Source: Phlebiopsis flavidoalba
Taxonomy: Eukaryota > Basidiomycota > Agaricomycetes > Polyporales > Phanerochaetaceae
Reading direction: 5' to 3'
NCBI GenBank assembly: GCA_035772785.1
Contig: JAOCPU010000001.1
Coordinates: forward strand, 496,001-560,000
Length of the DNA stretch: 64,000 nt
Shown: positions 56,485 through 64,000 of the stretch, one piece after another
Numbering within the stretch: the first letter of the stretch is position 1
Layout of the letters: every line of letters starts with the position of its first letter
Notes under the pieces: model-generated
The model's input: the letters and a program-made list of their open reading frames with translations, nothing else
Database searches by the model: none
What the model was told of the DNA's origin: nothing
Made by a program: the position numbers and the translations under genes

Positions 56485-58135
56485 ATGTTCTCGTCAAGAC
56501 TTGCTCCTCTCTCGCGACAGCGACTTCAAGCACCTCAACGTACGCACTCTTTCGCTTTCACCAGTATTATATTCTGCGTGCTGACCGTGTAGCAGAGGTC
56601 GGCACACCGCTTCCAGTCAACCGGGGTAGAGCCGCCACCTGCCGGCGGCCATTTGCCCTCGATTGCGACCTTCGTCCTATCTGCGGACAACACGCGAGTC
56701 TGACGCTACGTACCCCAGGGCTGCGCTGGGTGGACGAAGACAGCAATGATGTTGCAGTGTCGGGAGACACGAAAGATGAATGTGTTACCAGGCGGTCCGA
56801 GATGCTATGAGGTACATCTGTCCGCGAATTTAGATGGGATGACAATTGCTGACTTCTACCTGCAAACCAGTATCGCGTTGACTAAAGATGACACAGCAGT
56901 CGTATTTGGCGAAGATGTCGCTTTCGGCGGGGTATTCAGATGTACCATGGGTCTTGCCGAGGAATTTGGTACGCGTTTTGCTACTCTGAGCAACGCGTGG
57001 AGCTAAATTGAATATTTAGGAAGGGAGCGTGTGTTTAACACACCGTTGACTGAACAAGGCATTGCAGGATTTGCGTCGGGGTCGGCGTCGATGGGACATA
57101 CTGCAATTGCCGAGATTCAGTTTGCAGACTACATCTTTTCCGTGCTTTTGACAAGTGAGATGTCCATTCCTTTAGTACACGTCAAATCATGTAACTGACC
57201 TTTTCCTTAGCTTGTTAATGAAGCTGCAAAGCACCGATTCCGTTCTGGTGGGCAATTCGATGTGGGCTCGTTGACAGTCAGGTGTCCCACCATGAGCGTT
57301 GGGCATGGCGGTCTTTACCACTCACAAAGCCCTAAGGCTACTTCATGGGTGCATCTGGTCTCAAAGTCTGCAGTCTTTTTGCTTTCAATTTCCTTGTCTA
57401 AGCATGTTCTCATAACCATCCTCTAGCTTGTCATTCCTCGCTCTCCCCTTCAGGCCAAAGGTCTGCTACTGGCGTCCATACGCGATCCAAACCCAGTAAT
57501 ATTCATGGAGCCCAAGATTCTGTACCGCTCAGCAGGTATGTGCCTTCAGCTGTGGTAGGATCCCCGATACTGCGATACTGAGACATTGTTGCGCAGTCGA
57601 ACAAGTGCCAATAGACGATTTCCACATTCCAATTGGCAAAGCAGAACATCTCACCCACCCGAGTTGCAACGACATCACGGTTTCTTCACATGGGGTAACA
57701 CCCCGTCTACCACTGTGAGACCGCTCTGCACATGCTCGCCAACCCTCCGGAATCCCTCGCGCCGCATGTCCCCCCGAAAGCGTCGGCACGGTCGGCGAAG
57801 GTCGAGCTGATTGACCTGCGCACAATACTTCCGTGGGATGTGGAGACGATCGAGGAGAGTGTGCGCCGGACAGGAAGACTGGTCATCGTGCACGAGGCGA
57901 GCCGGACGGGTGGTGTGGGTGGTGAAATTGCAGCCGAGATTCAGAAGAGATGTTTCTTGAAGCTCAATGCACCAGTGAAGCGAGTCACTGGATGGGAGTA
58001 AGTAATATGTCTCCTTCGATAGCTTTCGGGGGCTAACCAGTTACAGCACGCCCGTTCCAATGCAGTACGAGAAGTTCTACATTCCAGACGCTCTGCGGAT
58101 ACTCGACGCCATGGTCGAGACCCCTCACGTATTAA
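56485..58135 (+). CDS. BCKDHB: Branched-chain 2-oxoacid dehydrogenase E1 subunit beta
   Basis: E1 beta forms the thiamine-diphosphate E1 heterotetramer of the mitochondrial complex that decarboxylates the 2-oxo acids from leucine, isoleucine and valine. The start gives an Arg/Ser/Leu mitochondrial presequence, [19 protein letters not shown], then an intron and [14 protein letters not shown]. Core blocks: [20 protein letters not shown] (about 56857-56916), [38 protein letters not shown] (about 57028), [36 protein letters not shown] (about 57213), [40 protein letters not shown] (57463-57522), [25 protein letters not shown] and [20 protein letters not shown]. Then [20 protein letters not shown] (57799-57858), [36 protein letters not shown], and [35 protein letters not shown] is diagnostic against pyruvate dehydrogenase beta. 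A one-base gain just before LTY* shifts the last codons. Confidence 0.87.
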
Positions 58136-58260
58136 GACAAGATATATCACGCTCGACGTGAATGTCCATCATACTGTAGTATTTGTTGCCTGTACAAAAC
58201 AATACACTAATGTGACACTGAATTATCAGCTACCATCAAAGAAGTGCGCTCAAAACCGAA

Positions 58261-61200
58261 CTAGCTCGGGTTGTCCGTGAACGCCTTGGCCTGAACCTCA
58301 TACAGCTTGCAGTATTCCCCACCTTTCTTCATCAGCTCCTGGTGTGTGCCGGACTCCACCAGCTCTCCAGCTTTCATGCAGCTAGATCGACGCTCGGTTA
58401 GCTTTTAGTATGACATTGGTAGGGGTGACTGACAGGATGAGATCCGCATGCTTGGTGAGGTGACCAAAGCGATGGGTCACGAATACCATCGTCTTGCCTT
58501 TTCCGCATACCGCGGAGGCTTTCGAAGAGTTTCATATTCGCCAGTAGGGTCAATAGCCGAGGTTGGTTCGTCGACTATCACGAGTTTCGTCTTGTCAGAC
58601 ATTATACGCATAAAGGTCCTGGCTCTATAAATTGGTGTGTCAAAGCTAAACCCGACTGCGATGTGCCACTACCCACGCAGCACAAGACGCTGAGACTCTC
58701 CGCCTAAGTCGTGGAAAGTGAGCATCAGTGAATAATAATTCCGACGCCCCCTCGACGAGCTCAACATGGTCAAGAGCTCACCGGATATTTCAGTAACTTT
58801 TTCGATGGTCTTTCTGAGCTCTTTCAATGGCCCATCTGAAATTTTTATAACACCTGCTTGCGCAGGTCTGTACGGGTTCTAACTCCTGATCCCACTTATC
58901 TTCAAAGCTATCAATCAACTCGGATGCCCCCGCCCAGCCGTGGCTGCTTCGACTATTTTCTTGAAATTATCTGCATCCTCGGGATCTCCAATGCCAATTG
59001 TTCTCGGCCATTGTCAGAGGGAAGATCGAGTGCTTTTGTGTCAGTAGCGCGGTAGCGTTTGTACAGATCTTGCGGTGTGTAGGTTGGGATGATTGGTCTT
59101 GGATGATGAGTTGCCCGGCTGTGGGTCGATAAAGCTGTGCGAGCAGCTTGACGATGGATGACTTCCCGCTTCCATTGACGGCCAACAATGACAACCAGTG
59201 ACGAGGGTGGGATCGTGAAAGATACGTTACGGAGGGCAAATTTGTCATTCTCTTTGCCGGGATATTGAAAACTGACATCACTGCAGGTGGAAGGATACTT
59301 TAGAACCTGGCAAAGGTAAAGAAAACTACAATTACCGTAATTCAATAGACATGCCTTCTTCTGGTTTGTGCATTGGCCGGCGGAAAGGGCATAACGCCCG
59401 GTGGTATTTTCTTTTCGCGTCCGAAGAATCATCGACATAGAGTGACTTGATGAAGATGATATTCTGCAAAAGACTGTCTATCCACGAAACGCTAGCGAAG
59501 CACTTTGAATAACAGAGGACGTTCTTTGTAGTGTGGCAAGATATGTCAGAGAAAAGATTGCCGGGTTTTGTATACGACTCGAATGATGCAGTAATCTCTG
59601 TGCGGTTCGTGACACGGGCATCAGTGCTCGTGACGCGAGAATTAACACAGCTGACTGTACTCACAAGCGGCAGACTGTCAAGGAATACAGTTGCACATGG
59701 TTCAAAGGGTGTTTTGTTTTCGAAGAAAATTTCAGGCTCATCTGTGGCGTTCGAAGTCTTGCTCGCTGCCTTGTTGTATTCTATCAAATGCTGTCGGTGG
59801 GCATTGTAATGGTCTCATCCATGGAGTCAATGACCGAACCAGACATCAAGTAATCCCCCAACGCTCCGCCAATTACCTCCTGCTTGTATTCAACAGTAGT
59901 GGCAATTTCAAAAAGAGCCAACAAACGACGATAGCTTCGATCGCTTGCGTAGTAAATTGTTTCTGTGTGTGTCGTGTCATCGAAGAAATTAAGCTTTCCA
60001 AAGATGTAGATCTTAACCCTGTGAATATTTGCGTCTTGCAATCCTCGATTGGAAAAGTGTGTACAGGAAGCAAAGCCCAAACGAGCAAAACCCCATCCGT
60101 CGTGGCCCTTCATGAGCTTGAAAATCACCACAATCTGGGAGACCATAGAGAGCTGACCACTCGGATAGACTCTATACTAGATCGTAGAACGTGCTGGGCC
60201 ATATATGGCATAGTACTGTATACTATGTTACTTGTATCTGACGACAGATTAATAAAGACCGAAAGACGTGGACGTTCAAAAAACTTTACTCTCACCATGT
60301 GACGACGGTAGATCTAGTTCTATAGGTGTGCCTTCATCACCCGCGTTTTACAAAACGTGGGAAATTCTAGTGTTGAGGACGGTTTTCTGATGAGCGTCGC
60401 CTAGCGGTTTTGTTAAGAGTTCAAATACTGAGATCGGGCTCAGCTACCGGAGAAAGTACGTGCCCCATGCCCATCGCCATATCGCGGATAAGGTGTTTAC
60501 TCCGAGATGCAGAGCTAATGCGTTGCATTATTCCTCTAATATCTGGCCCTTCCGAGCTCGTGACGGTATTCTCGGACCTGAAACGATCAGGTTGCATTTT
60601 GACACTAAGGTTATGGCTAGATTCGATTACCTTCATCATTAGTTGATTAGTGTATAAGAGTGTGAATGCGTCGTTGACACCAGAGATGGCATGTGAGAGT
60701 AGGTAGATGCTGAATAGGATAGGAGCGAGATGATATACGTCCGTCAGAAATTTGAAGATATAGACAACCCCTTGAGCGGTCTCCCAGCGAGTGGTAATCG
60801 GTTCCCAGTATTTCTTGAGGGTTTTTCGTGTAGGTCGTAACGCAATTACACGCCACACTCCTGATTGATAGGACGATAATGCTGGATCATATCGTGTAAC
60901 TGTTGACTAGTTTCCCTCAGAATGCGAGGTAAGATCGGGCTTCATGTCGATGAATAAATCCTGGCCAATTGTTGGAAGGTGTTCGGTTGGAGATCAAGCT
61001 AAGAGAACTTCTAGCAAAACAAGGGTTTATAAAGTATTCACTGGAGAAGGATGACAACGACGCTTCCGAGATACTAAGATCGGTTAAAAATCATCTGTCA
61101 GCACGGAGAAAATGTTAGTGACTCTACCTCAAAACGCTTTTGTTGCAGAAGAAGCTTCCTCGATCCGAGCGGGGTCGGGTACTGGTACTGTCTGGTAGGG

Positions 61201-61535
61201 AAAGGAACCACTAGCGCTGTGCAAGTTGCGGGCTACTAGTCCGCTCCCATGAGGTTAATAAGTCAGCCCTCATGAACATTCACCATTCAATTGACCCACA
61301 GTTGCGCCGAAAAGTGCAAGTCCGACACCGGTGGTACGCAATCGTCAAGGAACAGGAGGCGTGCATTGGACTCTCCTTCGAGTCCAGCGGCTCGCCCTTG
61401 TCCTAGGAACTGCGCGACATGAGTTTTAGGCTGCCGGTGATGAGGTTGATGATGAGACTCATGGTCCCCAAAATAGCGTCGGAAGTAGTGCAAGGACCTC
61501 CTGCGATCGTTGTAAGGAGTGTCTAATATTGACAC
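58261..61535 (-). CDS. ABC transporter, membrane domain plus one ATPase domain
   Basis: An exporter-type ABC protein in which a membrane domain precedes the ATPase domain. The C-terminus is best kept. FALRNVSFTIPPSSLVVIVG (about 59240-59185) is followed by Walker A VNGSGKSS (about 59180-59155), IVKLLAQLYRPTAGQLIIQD and a region with AENNWHWRS standing for the Q-loop segment. The signature is LGGESQRLVL (about 58707-58678), Walker B KLVIVDEPTSAIDPTGEYE (about 58595-58538) and the end is MKAGELVESGTHQELMKKGG, then EYCKLYEVQAKAFTDNPS with a stop at 58261. Upstream, the helical part is visible as WETAQGVVYIFKFLTDVYHL and APILFSIYLLSHAISGVNDA (about 60780-60650), plus QNIIFIKSLYVDDSSDAKRK (about 59480). 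Only one ATPase domain is seen, so it is likely a half transporter. The 5' end is unsure and may extend to 61945. Substrate unknown. Confidence 0.75.
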
Positions 61536-62003
61536 ATGCTTGATTTTAAGACCACCAATACTTTACTCGCGCGATTTGGATCAACCAGGAATATTTGTAG
61601 GACTGAACAAGATCTCAGTGAGATAGAAATTGGTTCTTTCTTTGAAGAGTATACGCAAGAGTCCCATACAGCTATCCCCTCGCCCGTAAAATACTCAAAC
61701 GTCGCCGTGTCAATTGTGGTGGGTACCTGGCGGGACCAGGAAGAAAGGACCATTTTTTCGTCCAACTTGAAAGCTTGACGCCCGGTGCTGCGGCCAAGTG
61801 ACGCTCCTTTTAGACGACCGCGTCTTTGTGGCGAGGCGAGGCATCCCTCAACCCTACACCCACCGCACCCCTCACCACTATCCCTCATAACTTCTCTCAT
61901 CAGCTGAGGTGAACACTGTGCGCTGAACCGATACAAGTCTGCCACTTACAACCACTTGTGGCTGAGATTGTCAGGCTTGCAGCGGTTGATCGGGACATCC
62001 ACC
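61536..62003. promoter_or_regulatory. Divergent region between ABC transporter and RdRP
   Basis: A 140-codon minus frame (61945-61523) is open and may be the N-terminus of the ABC protein; otherwise this is a shared promoter. No clear TATA box. If the minus frame is real, the shared promoter shrinks to under 60 bases. Confidence 0.35.
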
Positions 62004-64000
62004 ATGGAGATAGAAGTGAAACGCATACCCTTTGCAGCCTCCCCGTGGGACTTGAAAAGAGTGATTGGTGCCGTTTTGCATAGCGATCTATTTTTCAAAC
62101 CCTGAGGATCCTAATGCCCGACTAATGTGAGTTACAGTCATCTAATGACGCGTCTTACGCGACTCACACTATTTAGAAATTTCGACGTAGAAACTCAATG
62201 AACATGAAACAATCTCAGCACGGGAACAATGGTACTAGCGGGGGGAAAACTTATCAGTACCAGATGCCAGAATCGCACACAGATTCCTGAGACACGTCTA
62301 TGAAGAGGCTATTCGTATGGAAAGGGGAAACTTTTGTTCTCAAGAACACAGAACAGACCCTCCAGATGGGTGAAAGAACGCTTGGAGAAGACCCTATATC
62401 TCAACCCTGAAATAGAGGAGGCACTGGAAGACAAGCTTCTCAAGCTCAACGTTGGACTACACGTCGAGAAATTACAATTTGGAGTGTATTATAGAAAACC
62501 CTGGCGACACAACCAGAATCTCCAGGCTTTTCTCCGTGGAATATGAAGTGAAATACGCTGATCGCAGTGCGGGGATGCTCGAGTTCGAGTACAAACACAA
62601 AGCCATCCGTATCACGGTAAGCACGGCTTTGTTCCATCTGCTAAGTCTAAACTCCCGAGGATAGCTTGGGGATAGATCGACCGAAGAATTCGCGGGTATA
62701 CGTTGTCATCACTTTTGCGAACATTCGAAAAATGGCGATGGGCCTCGACTATGGCAATCCCTGTAAATTCAAACGCATGACTAGCGCAGGTTGTGTTTCT
62801 CATCATCAATTTACAGTCATATGCTTTGAGTTTCACACGCCGACAATCTTCCAGCTGGAGAGATTCCACCGCACATTAACAGGAGAGTCTTGGAAGGACG
62901 AACGAAAAATTTCGCATGCGCAAGGATAGCCTGAGCGACAACCACGCTGCCATCGCTCCTTACGCTCACCAACTCCGCATCATTCTTTCACGATCAGAGC
63001 GACCTCGACAAGTTCTCCGAGCTGTGTCACATCGCTGAAATAGGACGACCGTTTAGGACGACGCGTGGAGGCTTTCAAAAAGAATTTCTTCGCGCCGAAG
63101 AATGTCTTCTACAAGTTCCAGACAATGCTTGCGGAATTCGACTGGCTCGTTGCCTTCCAGCTCGAGGCACTTCTACGCAACGGATTGTTGAACACTGAGG
63201 ACTTATGGATCGATTCTATGGGCCCATCAAACAACTCTGTGCCGCAGACCGAATACCGCTGCGGATACGCTTCGACTGTTCACAGAAAACCTGCGTGCAA
63301 GAGACCCCCGCGAATCGACCATGGAGTGTTTCGAGAAGGTTTGCTCGCGAGACGATCCCGACCACGCCGAGCTTCCCCCAGGCTGCTTCTTGTGTCATCA
63401 CGTGACAGTGACTCCCACCCGTATGTTGCTGGAGGGACCCTTTGTCATCCAATCCAACCGTGTCATTCGACACTATCGCGGATTTTGAGGATCATTTCAT
63501 CCGCGTTGACTTCCGTGATGAAGATCGCCTGCAATACCGTTGGGACAGAGACGTACGTACTTTCTCACTATTGACTACGGAACTTCCGCTAACATTCATT
63601 CCAACTACAGACTGACGGGACTTCGCTCTTGGAAGATCGCGTCGGCATGTACCTCAAGAAAAGGCTTCGTACTAGCCGGTCGAGCCTTCGAATTTCTGGC
63701 GTACTCGAGCTCGGCACTTCGGCGAACATGCTGTCTGGTATCTGAACCCTTTTTTGCACCCCACAAAGGGCTATGTCACTGCGGAAGGCATTCGTAAGAG
63801 CCTCGGCGACTTCTCCTCGGTCATTCAGACAGCCCGCCAAATACGCGGCCCGTCTTGCGCCGTCTTGCCAGGCTTTCACCGCCACCGATCCCTCCGTAGA
63901 CATTCGACGTGACCAGTGGGAGATGATGGACGACCTTGGACCAGGAAGACTACTTGTTCACAGACGGTGTGGGCACCGTCTCGAAGGGAGCTAGGAGACA
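62004..64000 (+). CDS. Eukaryotic RNA-dependent RNA polymerase (quelling/RdRP family), partial
   Basis: Cellular RdRPs copy aberrant RNA into double-stranded RNA that feeds Dicer and gene silencing. Only the part before the catalytic core lies in the window. The start at 62004 follows CACC and gives MEIEVKRIPFAASPWDLKRV, then IGAVLHSDLF, the usual N-terminal RNA-recognition-like region. Later blocks: ARIAHRFLRHVYEEAIRMER (about 62268), FSVEYEVKYADRSAGMLEFE (about 62530), EYKHKAIRIT before a GTAAGC donor, and FAPKNVFYKFQTMLAEFDWL (about 63090). Next come VAFQLEALLRNGLLNTEDL, GCFLCHHVTVTPTRMLLEGP (about 63380), VIRHYRGFEDHFIRVDFRDE (about 63468), DRLQYRWDRDV, and AGRAFEFLAYSSSALREHAV (about 63675). 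Then VTAEGIRKSLGDFSSVI, PAKYAARLAQAFTATDPSVD (about 63835) and GVGTVSKELGD run to the right edge. The catalytic DxDGD motif would lie beyond it. There are several frame changes; family identity is firm. Confidence 0.82.

Noticed and set aside
60395..60435. tRNA-like A-box and B-box sequences (CGCCTAGCGG and GTTCAAATAC)
   Set aside because: They are only about 15 bases apart, far too close for a tRNA, and no acceptor stem or anticodon arm can be drawn. The site lies beside the ABC gene.
1..64000. Pseudogene calls for each broken gene
   Set aside because: The breaks are spread evenly over unrelated housekeeping genes with intact motifs, so sequence error is more likely than loss of all of them.
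1..64000. CRISPR arrays, bacterial operons, Shine-Dalgarno sites
   Set aside because: Gene structure is plainly eukaryotic with introns; no regular direct repeats with spacers were seen.

Overview
The window looks like nuclear DNA of a filamentous basidiomycete, probably an Agaricomycete. Genes are dense and cut by many short introns of roughly 45-70 bases with GT..AG ends. The gene set is typical of such fungi: lactose-permease-type sugar transporter, OPT peptide transporter, white-collar-2 GATA factor, Zn(II)2Cys6 regulator, quelling-type RNA-dependent RNA polymerase and creC. Nearly every recognisable gene must be read by hopping between frames. Some hops are introns, but many are one-base insertions or losses inside conserved motifs. 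Family calls are therefore firm, while exon borders and some starts are approximate. No gene model here translates cleanly end to end.

Layout. 0-10 kb: an unidentified minus-strand fragment at the left edge, a UBLCP1-type nuclear phosphatase (2.2-4.0 kb), a sugar transporter (5.7-7.8 kb) and a NUDT-type Nudix hydrolase (8.5-9.7 kb). 11-20 kb: an OPT oligopeptide transporter (+), arginase (-), and the phosphoinositide phosphatase FIG4 (+); arginase and FIG4 are head to head. 21-24 kb: a PLP-dependent class I/II aminotransferase. 24-28.5 kb: no recognisable gene. 28.6-38.5 kb: a disordered, repeat-bearing unknown protein, isovaleryl-CoA dehydrogenase, a zinc-cluster transcription factor and, convergent to it, a white-collar-2 homologue. 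39.7-45.4 kb: three unidentified minus-strand genes. 46-50 kb: RPA3, a small acidic-tailed protein and an unidentified plus-strand gene. 50-58 kb: an MFS drug/H+ antiporter-like transporter, creC (-) and, 140 bases away head to head, branched-chain 2-oxoacid dehydrogenase E1 beta (+). 58-64 kb: an ABC transporter (-) and the N-terminal part of an RdRP (+) that runs off the right edge.

Themes. Several genes serve nitrogen and amino-acid use: peptide uptake (OPT), arginine breakdown (arginase), an aminotransferase, and two steps of branched-chain amino-acid breakdown (BCKDH E1 beta and isovaleryl-CoA dehydrogenase). Others are regulators: creC for carbon repression, wc-2 for light, RdRP for RNA silencing, and UBLCP1. 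They are spread over 50 kb among unrelated genes, so this is not a tight cluster. I found no CRISPR array, tRNA, rRNA or clearly intact transposon.
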